The notes under the pieces are model-generated. The model was not told the DNA's origin, searched no databases, and saw only the letters and a program-made list of their open reading frames with translations. A stretch of DNA of 64,000 nucleotides from Anaeramoeba flamelloides (Eukaryota > Metamonada > Anaeramoebidae), in contig JANTQA010000026.1 of NCBI GenBank assembly GCA_027625915.1, forward strand, positions 620,001 through 684,000. Direction: 5' to 3'. The position numbers and the translations under genes were made by a program. Positions within the stretch are counted from its first letter, which is position 1. Each line of letters begins with the position of its first letter. Of the stretch, positions 24,217-35,597 are shown one piece after another.

Positions 24217-25069
24217 TTGAATTTTATATTTCAAAAACACCAAAAAAAAGTAGATCTAACCAAAATTGTTCGTGACTTATTGGTTTATGGAGCTGATACA
24301 CAAATCAAAGACAACGAAGGAAAGATTGCCTTAGATTATCTGACAAAAGAAGCCATAAATTATCAGGTCTTAAATTATCTATTGAAGGGACAAGTTCATG
24401 AGGTCTTATTTGAAAAGGAGTTTAAAATGTTATTGAAAAATAAAGAATTAACTGATTTTGAAATTCATGGAATCAAATGTCATAAGCAGTTAATTGAAGT
24501 GAGAACCAAACAGGATCCAGAAATTGTAAATAAAAACTCTTGAAGAAGAGTATTCAAAAAATAATAGCGAAAATTTTTTAAAATGGGTATCTGGAAAAAA
24601 ATATCACAATTCATTGTTTGACGAGACCTTAATTAAACATTTAAACATCCAAGATGTAATAGAAAACTCGATAACTAAAAGTTGGGAAGAAGCCTATTTA
24701 GATGAAACAAAAAAGGATTTTACACTATTAGTAACATGGAAATTTGATCCTGAAGAAGAAGAAGAAGAAGCCGAAATTGTTGAAATCAAAATTCATAAAA
24801 CACTTTTATTTGCACGTTTAGGGTTGTTTCATGAGATGTTTACGAAATTAGAAAAAGATGAAGAAAAAATTATCAAAGTTACAGACCACTCAGATAAAAG
24901 AGTTGATACAATTACAATTTTTGTGAGGTTTTTATATAAAAGCAAGATCGAAACAAGTGGAGATTATGAATTAAAGCCAAAAGTATTAAAAGAACTTGTT
25001 GATCTTCCTCTATATTTTAAAATAAATGAATTATCTGCAAAATTTTTTGAAACAAACCTTGACTTATAG
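24217..25069 (+). pseudogene. Decayed ankyrin-repeat/BTB protein gene
   Basis: The 5' part has an ankyrin-like repeat (LLVYGADTQIKDNEGKIALD), then a first, degenerate BTB half (LTDFEIHGIKCHKQLIEVRT). A second BTB follows in another frame: DFTLLV, VEIKIHKTLLFARLGLFHEM and the helical C-terminal part ending FFETNLDL. The frame changes near 24530, where an AAAAA run breaks KTLEEEYS; one base fewer would keep it open. There is no ATG upstream and the usual preceding ankyrin repeats are absent, so the gene is 5'-truncated and frameshifted, unless the change is a homopolymer sequencing error. The double-BTB layout matches the RCC1-BTB gene at 43.3-45.2 kb. Such proteins are usually cullin-3 adaptors or scaffolds. 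Confidence 0.75.
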
Positions 25070-25994
25070 AAGGTTACCTTTGTTGTGGCTTGAGGTTCAA
25101 ATTAATTCTCATATTCTAATGGGTTTTATAAATCTATTATATTTTTTTTCAGTTAAAAACCATAATTGAAATATTTTTTTTTTTTTTTTCAATTTCTAAT
25201 CGCAGTGCCAATTATAAATATATATAATGTCGACAACTATATTGTTGATAAGATTAATATTTAATAAAATCCGCAACATTATGATTATAATTCAATTTTG
25301 TTTTGGTATCAAGGATGGTTGTCATTACTTAAAAAAGGATTAAAAATAGTTTTTCACGATTTTTTTACAACAGTCAAAAGAAACAACTAATTTGTTTACA
25401 ACTTTGACCCAACCTTAATAACCGTTTTTCTTTATAAAGGGGTGCCTAAAAAATATAAATTCACAATTTATTTTTTTTGATAATCAGACTTTTTCTTTGT
25501 GAAATTTTAAGTAAATAAATATTTGATAACCTCAGATAAGAAAGGGATTAGATCTCTGAACAGTTTAAGATTGTATTTTAGTTGTTGTGGAAGGATTTTG
25601 AGAATTCCTTATATTATTAGGTAAAGTTTGGACATTTTCTGAACTTCGTATTTTCAATTCTAACAAAGTGAATAAAAATATATTTTACCAATAAATTTGT
25701 CTTTAAATATGATATTTAAAGTTATTTAACAGTACTTTAAAATTTTTGCAATCTTGTTTAATTGATAACATTTAGATTAGTGAGTGTGTCAATTTCAAAC
25801 AGTTGAAAGCGTATTTTGGTCAAGGAACGAAAATACTTTTTCAATAAAAACTAAAAAAAAAGTGCTTGATAATTTGGGGTAAAGTTTGGAAAAGGAATAA
25901 ATTCCATTTCTGTATAAAAACAATGTCTATATACAAAGATTTTTTTTTTCTCATTTCTAAAAAATAAGTAATATCTTTTTACAAAATAATATAG
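25070..25994. other. Intergenic or intronic, part shared with 30.5 kb
   Basis: AT-rich. The stretch 25890-25990 (AATAAATTCCATTTCT ... TTTTTTTTTCTCATTT) is repeated, diverged, at 30519-30605. GGTAAAGTTTGGA occurs twice, near 25620 and 25880. No complete gene was seen. Confidence 0.45.
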
Positions 25995-26336
25995 ATTTGT
26001 TCTCAATTTGTGAAGAAAAAAGAGTTATGGAGATCATTTATAGAAGATTTCGAAATGAGTTTAAAATAAATTATTAATTTTGGAAAAAAATTAAACATTT
26101 TTTTTTTTCTATTTTAAGCCAAGAAATTTTCCAGGAATGTTGAAAATTATTCATTTTTAAGAAAGCCAGGTGCAAGCAGACATAAAATTTTGAGTGTTGT
26201 TAAGAATTGCTTGACAAACGGAGAAATAAAAGGGGAAATAGAGATCTCTCTCGAAAGGACAAAAGATCTAGTTTATCTCTGTTATAATTTAAAACAATTT
26301 TTGTCTCACCTGATGAAAATATCTACGTTATATTAA
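25995..26336 (+). CDS. Unassigned spliced coding segment
   Basis: Exon 25995-26058 (contains ELWRSFIEDFEM) follows an ATAATATAG acceptor. It joins exon 26119-26336 across a 60-bp intron GTTTAA...TTTTAAG, with a strong T-rich tract and matching phase 1. The second exon reads KFSRNVENYSFLRKPG, then SRHKILSVVKNCLTNGEI, SLERTKDLVYL and ends at TAA. Composition and codon choice look coding. The second exon superficially recalls bacterial-type ribosomal L17 (HR---RN--L, IE-TL-R-KE), but the N-terminal extension and lack of other support speak against it. The 5' end is not found. Confidence 0.4.
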
Positions 26337-26526
26337 AAATTATTATTATAAGAGAAGTATTGATATTCGTATTGATATTATTGAATAAATGAAATTATTT
26401 TCTTATAAAATTGAAAAACAAAATTTCTTTGTTTCCGTACTAGGTTTTCGAGAATTTAAAAGTAGGTGCTAAATAATAGATAAAACTCCATACTTGTAGA
26501 ATTTTTAAAGATAGATATATTTTAAA

Positions 26527-26705
26527 CAGCTAGTACCACTTTTAAGGAACAAACTTTAACGAAATTTAAGGCACAATAAAAATCTAAAAATCAAGGCATA
26601 TATTTTTGAATTTTAATTTAACACAATTTATTTTACTAGAATACGAATTTTTTACCTTAACTTGAGATTTTTTGTGTCTTAAATTCCCTAGAAAGTTTGT
26701 GTGAT
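26527..26705. repeat. CAGT-ended inverted-repeat element (MITE-like), old copy
   Basis: Diverged relative of the element at 30619-30815: the left end CAGCTAGTACCACTTTTAAGG corresponds to CAGTCAGTTTCACTTTTATGA, and the arms continue with ACAAACTTTAACGAAATTTA. The right end is truncated or mutated. Confidence 0.6.
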
Positions 26706-27350
26706 TAAATTTATATCTGATTATATATATATATATATATATCTGTGTGTGTGATTGTGTGTCTTAATTTTTATTTTACTTTATTTATATGTGTGTTAAA
26801 ATTAAATAAAACTTTTTTTTCTCTTTTTAAATCGGAAATAAATTCAATATTATTCTCAATTATAGATCATCAAAAAATGATAATAAGAATATATTTATTC
26901 TTATTTTTCTATATTTTTTATTTTGATCTTTTATAAAATTTAACCAGTTCCTTTTAAGATTTTTCACCAAATTCTTTTTATTGCATCTAATGTAGGCTGA
27001 CTGATTAATTTTCAATCAAGGTCAATTATTAGAAAGTTAATCTTTCATTCTTTCGAAAAGATTAATTCAGATCATGTGTTTCTAAATAAATTCTTATTTG
27101 AAATGTCCTGAAATCCATTTACAGAACTGCATGTATTTAGAACTACAAGAATTGTGTTTAAACTAGACCCGGTGGGGTATGTGGAAGAGCAAAATAAAAA
27201 TAATTGAAAAATGAAAATTTTAATAATTTATTTTTGAATGGATTTTGATAAAAAGAAAAAAATTATTGAATTAATTTTGAAAAAAATTTTGGACTTATTG
27301 AAAATTTAAAGTACTTATAAAAAGTAAAAGAATTTGTATTTGTTTTTTTT
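26706..27350. other. Intergenic with (TA)n tract
   Basis: (TA)n at 26722-26742 followed by a short TG-rich stretch. This is the 3' flank of the B-box/TLDc gene. No gene was seen. Confidence 0.5.
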
Positions 27351-29598
27351 TTAATTTTCACAAAAAATTTCAATTTGAGAAATCTCCCAATTTCGAAAGG
27401 AACCTGCTAAAAAATTCTTTGCTTCATTTGATTTATGTTTATATCCAAAAGGGGCTTGATATGAATAACCTAGGTTTGATTTGTTATATTTACTCATATT
27501 TTCATTCCCTAAAATCAAATCATTACCACCTCCAAATCCTGGTCCATAATACGAATTGCAATATATTTCGCAAAATTGATCCTTTTTAATAGGCATTTTT
27601 AAAGGTTCTGTAAAATTTGGATCCAGGCTAATTAAGGAAAAAAGAAAGGATTTATTTCGTGTTGATTGTTTCCAATTACTTTTTGAATCCCAATCTACTG
27701 CTGCAAATCCTCCAAATAAGGATTTGTTTTTTAATTTGATTAGAACGATGGATTTTCCTTTATTGTCGCATTTTCGATGGAATGTCTGATTATCCCATCC
27801 ATCTGTTCTTGAATTGAATCTTCTTTTCAAATTTGAATTGCACCCAGCTTCTCTGAGCCATTTTTCGAGAATTTGATTGAATTTTGGATTATTTTCCTTT
27901 TGAAGGATTTCTGGTTCCTCTAAAAATATTTGATCAATTACTTTCAAATTAAAAGGTGATTTTCGAAATTTTTGATTGTTTATTGAAATATTTATTTGAT
28001 ATTCTCCTTCTTCTTGGAAGAAATATTCTCCAATTAATTCTTGATTTTTTCCTTCTTTAAATTTGGTTATTTCAGTGATTATTTTATTTGAATTTGATTT
28101 GAGAATTTCTGCTTTTGGATTGAATTCTTGGGCATTTATGGTTTCATTAAATTGATTTTTAAGAAGAATTGAAAATTTCAATTTACTTTCTAATTGAATT
28201 TCATCAGGTAAATTAATTTGGGTTTTATTGGGATCAAAAGGCAAATTAAATTTCCAATTTTTCAAATTATCCATTAAATCTTTTGAAATTTCATTTATTT
28301 TATTAAATTTTGAATTGCAAATTAATTGATTATTTTTATTTTTATTCAAAATTGGTAATAATTTTTTCAATTTAAAATAATCCATCAATATTTGTTGATA
28401 ATCATTATATTTTTGGCAAATTTCAATTTCTTGTATTATCATTTCAGATTCATTAAATTCATCAATTTCTTTTTGGATTTTATTTGATTGATTGTTTAAT
28501 TCGATAAATTTTTCATTTTGATCGATTGAGATGGCTTCATTCATTTTCTTGAATTGTTCTTGATTTAATTCATTTAATCTTTGATAATTTTTTTTGACCA
28601 TTTCCAGATTTATTTGTTTTTCTTTTAAGGAATTTAATTTTTCATTTTGAATTTTTTGAACAAATTCAATTTTTTTATCCTTGATTGAATGGATTTCATT
28701 GATTAATTCTTCCAATTCATTTTGGATTTTTTCATATCCTTCTTTGAAATTTACAACTTGATTGCATTTTCTATGATTTAGAGTTAGACAATCAACACAT
28801 AATAATTGTTTATGATCAAGACAAAAATATTTATAAGGTTGATTTTTGTGTTCATTACATAATCTTGGGAATTTCGAATTTGGTTTTTTTCTAGCTATTA
28901 TATATATATATATATATAATATAATGATTTTATAATTTTTAAAAATAAAATAAAAAAATAAGAGAGAAAGAGAATGGAAAAAACAATAAAATCCGAAAAG
29001 AAAACAAAGAAAATTCAAAAGATTGGTTCAAAAATTCAAAAAAAGAACTGTTGAAAATTCAAACTTCTAGTTAGTTCCATTTGAGAAAATAATTTAAAAA
29101 ATCCAAATGAATTTGATTGGTTTATATTGGTTTCCAATTTTAAAAATTGATTAAGTAGTTTTTCTGTTGAAGATTTTGAATTCTTGATTGTTTGTTTTTC
29201 GATTTTCATATTTGTTGAAATTTGTTCTAAAAAATTATTGGTTAATTTTATTTCATTTTGTTCTAGTAAATCTAATAACTTTTTTTGATCCAAATAAAAA
29301 TTTGATATTTCTGTTAAAATGGTTTCTTTATTTGTTTTTAGATTTTTTTCAGAATTCTTTAATTGTTCAAAATTTTCATTAATTCTTTCAAAATGGTTTT
29401 GAGTGCATTGCTTTTGTTCATTGATTAATTCTTTATAAAAATCCATTGATCGATCAAATGAAATTGCTTCGTGGTTTGTATGTTCAAAGCTGCATTCAGA
29501 GCAAATTAATTGTTGACAATTCGTACAGTATCTGGAAAGTTTATTGTTTTGATGAATTGGGCATTTTTCAGTAGTATTTAAATTCTCTTTTGTTTTTT
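27351..29598 (-). CDS. Double B-box/coiled-coil/filamin/TLDc protein
   Basis: Two exons are read: 29598-29065 and 28894-27351, joined by a 170-bp intron (GTTTGA...TAATAG, phase 1 on both sides). Neither frame has a usable ATG of its own, which supports splicing. Exon A has a B-box zinc finger (CPIHQNNKLSRYCTNCQQLI, then CSEC and HTNH) and a coiled coil. Exon B has a second B-box (LCNEHKNQPYKYFCLDH, LCVDC, LNHRKC), a long coiled coil of about 150 residues, a filamin-type Ig repeat (from about IQLESKLKFSILLKNQF to KSPFNLKVID) and a C-terminal TLDc domain (FNSRTDGWDNQTFH, FGGFAAVDW, CEIYCNSYYGPGFGGG, FGYKHKSNEAKNFLAG). This B-box-filamin-TLDc order resembles TRIM-like proteins of amoebae; no RING finger is seen. 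The start lies further upstream: A-rich sequence near 29600 contains an in-frame stop, and the first exon is unresolved. Confidence 0.8.
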
Positions 29599-30618
29599 TT
29601 ATTTTTTTGTTTGTTGTAAAAGAACAAGAGTTTGTAATATTGTTTTTTATTTAAAAAAAAAAAGAAATAATAAAAGAAAAAATATTTAATTAAGAAAACA
29701 ATTAAGGTGTATATTATATAGAGATTATATATATATATTATTCAATATTGATATTTATTTTGTTGATTTCAAGATTTTGCCTGAAAAATAAAATATAAAT
29801 TGAAAATTTAATGTGTAAAAGATTCTAAAAAGATGAAAATTGAAAGAAATTGCCCAATAAAGAAAGAAAGTGAAAAATAAATCTTGAATTAAATAATTGA
29901 ATCAAATAAGGAAGATGAATCTAAAATATGACAATTATTAAATCCAAAAAAAAAAAAAACTATGAAATAAATAAATTTTTCAATTATTTTATTTTGAAAT
30001 TTAAAGTCGAACTGAATTTTAGATTTATAAAATGCAATAATTTTCGTATGTCTGTTGTTAATATATTTGCTATATATATTTTTCTAAACATAAACTTTTA
30101 CCTTTGTTTTGTGAAAATTTTTGAAAATAAATTTGGATCAAACACAGCTAAGATTGCGATTATAAGTCAAAAAAGTTTAGTCTAGTACTGTTGTTGTTGT
30201 GTAAAGATTTTAGGAAATCGTTTAGTTATTTGGAAAAGTTGGGAAAGTTTTTGTGATCTTATTTTTTTGAATTCTAATTAGGGTGTAAATAATTTGTATT
30301 TTAGAAATAAATTTAATATTATCAAAGTTATTAAAAGTTATTTTAGAACACTTTGAATTTCTTTTTTTTGTATGAACTTTTAAATCTCTTAAATCCAAAA
30401 AGATGAACCATCTCAACTGTTCATCTATTTAAACAAAAAAATTGGTTCAAAGAACCAAATAATCCGTTTTAATAGTGTTCAAAAAAAATTACATCAAATA
30501 ATGAGTTATTTTTGCAAATGGAATAAATTCCATTTCTTGGTTTACAAAACAATGCCTAAATACAAACATTGTTTTTTTTTCTCATTTTGAAAAAATACAC
30601 CAATATCATTTTTTTATA
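29599..30618. other. 5' flank of the B-box gene, no further gene seen
   Basis: AT-rich. The missing first exon of the B-box/TLDc gene should lie here. The stretch 29600-29650 could encode NITNSCSFTTN in another frame, but no ATG was found. The segment 30519-30605 is repeated near 25.9 kb. Confidence 0.4.
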
Positions 30619-30815
30619 CAGTCAGTTTCACTTTTATGACACAAACTTTCAACGAATTTTATTGCACATAAAAAATCTCCAATTAAGGCACAAAATTCAT
30701 ATTTTTAGTAAAATGATTTGTGTAAATAAAAATTCCAAATTTTTTGCCTTAATTTGAGATTTTTTTGTGTATTAAATTTCGTTGAAAGTTTGTATTTTCA
30801 AAGTGAAACTGACTG
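30619..30815. repeat. CAGT-ended inverted-repeat element, best-preserved copy
   Basis: A 197-bp element with ends CAGTCAGTTTCACTTT and AAAGTGAAACTGACTG, flanked by TA on both sides (30617-30618, 30816-30817). The arms extend about 75 bp. CAGT termini with a TA duplication are typical of Tc1/mariner non-autonomous elements. It sits within a sequence that is repeated, without it, near 25.9-26.0 kb. Confidence 0.8.
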
Positions 30816-30989
30816 TAAATAAAATGCAATTTCTTCTCTTTTTTGAAGATAAAAGAGAAAAAAAGAGTCCACTAATAAGAGGAATTTCAAAAGGAGATAA
30901 AAACAAATTCTAAATTTACATTTGAAAAAAAAAAAAAAAAAATTTTTTTATTATTTAATGGAGAAGTACTTAATCCATCTTATTTGCTA

Positions 30990-31135
30990 TTAGGTTTTCT
31001 TTTTATTTGGAAAATATATCGATTTTCATTAGCTTTTTTTGAGTTTTCTATTTATTTGGAAAATCAATTGATTTTTGTTAGGTTTTTTGAGTTTTCTGTT
31101 TATTTGGAAAATCTATTGATTTTCTAAATAAAATA
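30990..31135. repeat. Tandem repeat of about 50 bp, two to three copies
   Basis: Repeating unit with TTTATTTGGAAAAT followed by ATTGATTTT and TTAGGTTTT; three copies of increasing similarity. An inverted partial unit (AAATAAAATAGAAAACC) follows to 31190. The A/G-rich end AGAAAACCTCAAGAAAAC also occurs near 697-712. Confidence 0.6.
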
Positions 31136-31343
31136 GAAAACCCCAAAAAAGCCTGGAACACTTCACAAATAAAACAGAAAACCTCAAGAAAACAAAAAAA
31201 AAATAATTAAATTTATATTCTTATTTCTCTAACTAAAAAAAATGTAATTAACTTTTCCATAATTCAAAAGAATAAAGTAAAATCAAAGATTTAACTCAAT
31301 TATTTTGAACTCCACGAAACGTGGCGGTACTTTGACGATACTG

Positions 31344-31680
31344 TTATGAAGCATTTTTGTTTATATTGTTATTATAACTAATAATTTTTAAATATGATTG
31401 ACTTTTCCACCCAGTACTATTTATTATTAAGTTTTCTCGAAATTGATTAAGCTTCATATTTAGTAATTTTAAATTATCTACTTTCCAATTAATATTTATG
31501 TTTTTTTTTGTTAGAAAATTTTGAATTTTTTGATATGTTTTCATAATCAAGAATTTCTAATTTCTTTTTGGGTTTAAATTTTCTTTTATTTATTGAAATT
31601 CTTACTTTGTAAATTTTAGCTTCAGTTTTATAAATTATTCTTGGTAAGTGTGGATTAATATTTAAAAATTTTGTGACTTT
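31344..31680 (-). other. Broken coding relic related to one at 47.2 kb
   Basis: The minus strand shows VTKFLNINPHLPRIIYK followed by a Lys-rich stretch, then further coding-like sequence. A diverged relative (VTNFLQINIRYPRLIYK) lies at 47185-47350. The piece is broken. It may derive from a repeated element or from a host gene family; the family was not recognised. Confidence 0.35.
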
Positions 31681-32067
31681 TTTTTATATCCAAACAAGAG
31701 GAATTAAAAACTCCGCCTTAAATAAAAAAAAAAAAAAATCGTGATTTTTTTATTTATTCAAACATCTATCAGGTTAAAATCTTTTTGGGTTAAGTTGGAA
31801 ATTAATAGGCCATAAAATAGTATAATTGGCTGATATATATCGGTTTAAACATTTGTAATTTTACTCTTTTTGCTAATTTTTTTTTGGTTAAAAATCATTT
31901 TGGTTTTTTTGAAATTGTCTTTTACTCTTTGAAAAAATTAAACATTAAAAAAAAAATTTTAAAAGCCAAATGCCTCAATATTTTATTTCTGATAATAGAT
32001 TTAATTTTAAAGTTTTATCAATCTTTGGATTCATTTCAAATTCTTGAATAATTTTAAAAATTATTAC

Positions 32068-32460
32068 CATTTTGGAAAAAAAGTGAAACACGGTTTTTAA
32101 TTGTGAATATTACTGAGAAAATGTAAAAGTAAAATCAATACAAAGAAGAAACCAAATAAATAAAAAATAATAACCCATTATATTGTTTTCAATCAAACCA
32201 AAAAATACAATTTAAATCTACTTTCTTATCGAAATTGTTTTTGTGGTTTTGGAGATAGCAAAAATAGACAATTTTTTGAACAAATTTTGAATATTGATCA
32301 ATCAAAGAAAAACCCATACTAAAAGATAGTATTAAAAAACTGTTATTGTGCTGAATACTTCATTTTTTATTTATTTATTTATTCTTTTTTTATTGATCTT
32401 ACTTTTCATTTTCAGTAATGTTCCCAATTAAAAACTGTGTTTCACTTTTTTTCCACAATG
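32068..32460. repeat. Inverted-repeat element of the GGGAACATTA family
   Basis: Arms of about 58 bp: the left begins near CATTTTGGAAAAAAAGTG and the right ends CACTTTTTTTCCACAATG. The inner arm TTTTTAATTGGGAACATTAC matches the element at 2434-2890. The right arm overlaps the 3' end of the B-box gene read on the minus strand. Confidence 0.75.
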
Positions 32461-32905
32461 TTAATTCTCTTTTTGTAAATTTTTGAATGGATCCTTCCAT
32501 TATGAAAATTAAGTCATCTTCAAACATTTCAACATGATGAACTAAACCATCTAAAGAATTAAAACTCATTTTTCTCTTTAGAGATCGTTTTTCTTTCTAA
32601 ATAATCCAAATACTAGAACAAAGAAGGAAAAAATCAAACAAAGTAGATTAAAAAACAAAAAAAAAAAAATACAAAATGAGAAAAAAATGAAAAAATCACA
32701 AACTTGGTTTCGGATCGGTTCGTCTATGTTTTCTAAATTTTCTCATTTGGTGCATTGAATCACATTCTTCACACTGGTTTTCTTCGCAGTCGTGACAATA
32801 AACTATAGCTTCAACCTTTCGATCATCTTCAAGGCAAGCGTCACACCAGATAATTTCTTCTTTCGAGTTTTGAGCTTTTGGTTGAATTGGAAGCTTTGTT
32901 GTCAT
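32399..32905 (-). CDS. Small B-box-type zinc-finger protein, two exons predicted
   Basis: Exon 1 (ATG 32905 to 32704) reads MTTKLPIQPKAQNSKEE and then a zinc-binding pattern CDAC, YCHDCEENQCEEC, HQMRKFRKHRR, as in B-box fingers. Predicted intron 32703-32593 (GTTTGT...AAAG, 111 bp, phase 1). Exon 2 (32592 to 32399) reads SLDGLVHHVEMFEDDLIFIM, GSIQKFTKREL and then runs into the right arm of the inverted-repeat element, which supplies the last codons (about 17 residues) and the stop. Without the splice, exon 1 ends after TDPKPSL. Function unknown; B-box proteins usually mediate protein-protein contacts. Confidence 0.55.
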
Positions 32906-33193
32906 TTTTGGTTAATTATTGAGTTTTTAAAACGTAAATAGAGAAAAGTGTCAATACTTGAATTGTGATGGATTAAATTAAAAAAATGATTTGCTTTCGC
33001 TTTATCCTCAGTTGAAAAAATCACATGTTTTCCCTCAAGCTTTCAACCTTATCAAACTTTCAAACGCTTTTAGGTAATTTTCAAATACTTTCCAACACTT
33101 TTAAAGGGGGGAAAATGAGTTGAAAAAGTGTAAAACTTTATAAAAGTCATGAGATTGTTGAAATTGTTCTCAAATTTTTTTCTCCTTATTTAG

Positions 33194-33425
33194 GAATTTC
33201 GTCGAGATGTTTTCAAAATTTTTGAAGAAAAAATAACAGTAAAGGTCGAACCAGTTGTTTGTATTTTAAAATTAAAACTTTTATACTGTGTTTGTTAATG
33301 TTGTTAAAAAATTTTGAATTTTTGTTTATTTTTAGAGTGAAAAAAAAGGAAATTTGACAAAAACAAACAAACTTTTTGAATCAAATAAAGACAACAAGGA
33401 CAAAATTGAAATAAAAAGGATTTAA
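33194..33425 (+). CDS. Unassigned spliced coding segment
   Basis: Acceptor TTATTTAG precedes exon 33194-33289 (starts EFRRDVFKIFEEK, then VKVEPVVCILKLKLLYC). A 46-bp intron GTTTGT...TTTTTAG (33290-33335) leads in phase 0 to exon 33336-33425, reading SEKKGNLTKTNKLFESNKD and ending IKRI then TAA. The two acceptors have good T-rich tracts. No upstream start was found and no family is recognised. It lies divergently next to the small B-box gene. Confidence 0.35.
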
Positions 33426-35353
33426 AGTTATCCAGAGGTACTAAATATATGTCTTGAAAATGTGTTTTATTCAAAATTTAATCAATAATAGGATTCTAAT
33501 ATCCACATTTGGGATTTATCAAATAGACTCAACACCTTTTGATCCAATCTCATTCAAAATTGGAACTCAGGATCTTCAAAATATTCTCCAATTAGGATCA
33601 AAATTACATTTTCTGTCTATTTTTTTTCAGAAAAATTTCGAAAAAATTTTGAGATATGTAAACTAGAACAACAATTTATTTGGAAATTAGTAAATGAAAT
33701 TGAAAGATAATTCAAGATTATCTTAACCAGAAAAAATGATGATCATTTCAATCATTTTCAATTAACAACAACAGCTTGAAAAGATCAAATAGTCTATGTG
33801 TTTTGATCTATGGGTTATTTGGAGTTGGTATATTGTGTCCAGAAATCTGAGTAATTCTTTTAAGGGGGTAGTCACCATATAATCAAAATTTTCACTTTTT
33901 AACAGAAGAGAGAAAAAATTATTAGAATTTAAAAAATATTTATATTAACAGATAAGCACTAAAAGTTACTAAATTCGTTAAATAATTTATAAATAGGAAA
34001 ATGAGAACAAAAGATCTTATAAAAGATCCCGAAGTCAATAAAAATGTCTTTTATAACGGCATTAAAAATTTTCTATTCAAGAATCGAGTAAGATTGCAAA
34101 GACAAATCAACAATTGTTAATAAACCAAAGAAGGATTATTTACATGGATTCGTTATGTATCAAGCAAAAATATTATGAATTATCACAAAAATAATCAATT
34201 CATTTTTTTTTTTTTACTTTTAAAATCTAGAATGTATCTAATAGCCGAATAATTAAACCTAATAAGACCAATTGTGAATAGATCAAAAAAATAATCAACA
34301 CTTTAATTTATTCATAAATTGGGAGATCAAGGTGTGTCTTCAGACAGAAGACTAATATAAAGTCATCAAAACTTGTTCAAGATTATTTCATAAAATCTAA
34401 TATTAACTAATTGTACCCTCTTGGAAATTTATTTCTAAATTTATATTTACTTTTCAAAAAAATAAGAAACTTGTATGTACATTAAATTTTTCAAAATATT
34501 TATAATACGATCAAATAAGGAAAATAAAAGTGATAAAATATAAATTATCATAATTTATATAGCTTAATTCATTGATTCAAGCAATAGTAACAAAATTAGA
34601 AAACAATATAAAAAATTCTTTTAAAGAGAAGTTTTTCTTTTTTTTTTTATTGAAAAATGAAAAAATGATTTTTATTGAGATTTTCAAAAGATTTTTTTGT
34701 ATAATTTTCCCCAAATTTAATGTTTTGTTAAAATTTAAATTCTGGATTTGGTAATTCTTATTTAAATATTTATTATGATTTAATTGCAAATTCTTTTATT
34801 AATAATAAAATATTAGAAAATACAAAATTTAAAAATTTTGATTTTTTTTTATATTAAGGATAATTTTATTAATTCATATAAAAATTGTTTGATTACTAAA
34901 AAAAATATTGTTTTTGAAAAACTTTTATGTATTAAGTGGCAAAAAATGGTATATTAATCTTTTTTCTAATTTGCATTGTGTTATTCCCTTAACTATCATC
35001 ATTTTAATACTCAATGAAAATGGTAAAGAGAATGTAAATCAAATGATTGGTTAAGTTTTAAAATAATTTAGTAAATCTAAAATTGCAACAAAAAAAAAAA
35101 TAATATCAAAAAAATTAAAAATAAAATTCACTAAACAGGTTATTAATTTCCATTTTTATTTTTATTATTTTATTTTTTAATAACATTAAAGTGTTTATAC
35201 TTTAAAAAATAAAGAAAAAATAGAAAATATAAAAGTTTTTAAAGAATCTATCATAATAAATAAATGATAAAAAAATATATTATAAAAAAAAACTTATTTT
35301 CAGGATAATTTTCATTAACATTATTTAATAAAAATGATAAATATGTATTAATA
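33426..35353. other. Intergenic, one open patch
   Basis: An open plus-strand frame at 33460-33666 (ATG at 33460) includes FGIYQIDSTPFDPISF and ends at TAG. It is not assignable and may be chance or a stray exon. The rest is very AT-rich with no features. Confidence 0.4.
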
Positions 35354-35578
35354 CAAGAATAAGAATAAGAAGAAGAAAGAAAAAGAAAAAAAAGAAAAAA
35401 AATAGAAAGAAAAAAGAAAAAAAATTAGAATAGAAAAAGAAAAAAAAATAGAAGAAGAAAAAGAAAAAAAATTAGAAGAAGAAAAAGTAAAAAAAAAAGA
35501 AAAGACAAAAAATAACAAAAAAAGAAAAAAAAAGAAAAGAAAAGAAAAGACAAAAAAAGAAAAAAAAATGAAAAGACA
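35354..35578. repeat. Polypurine tract, about 225 bp
   Basis: Nearly uninterrupted A/G sequence on the plus strand (repeats of GAAAAA and AAGAAG), just past the 3' end of the Ras-GEF gene. On the transcribed strand it gives a U/C-rich 3' region. Such tracts can form triplex (H-DNA), which is an inference. Confidence 0.8.
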
Positions 35579-35597
35579 AAGAAATAATCACAACAAA

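Noticed and set aside
26119-26336. Mitochondrial ribosomal protein L17
   Set aside because: Only a short similarity; the spliced N-terminus does not fit and there is no other mitochondrial gene to support it.
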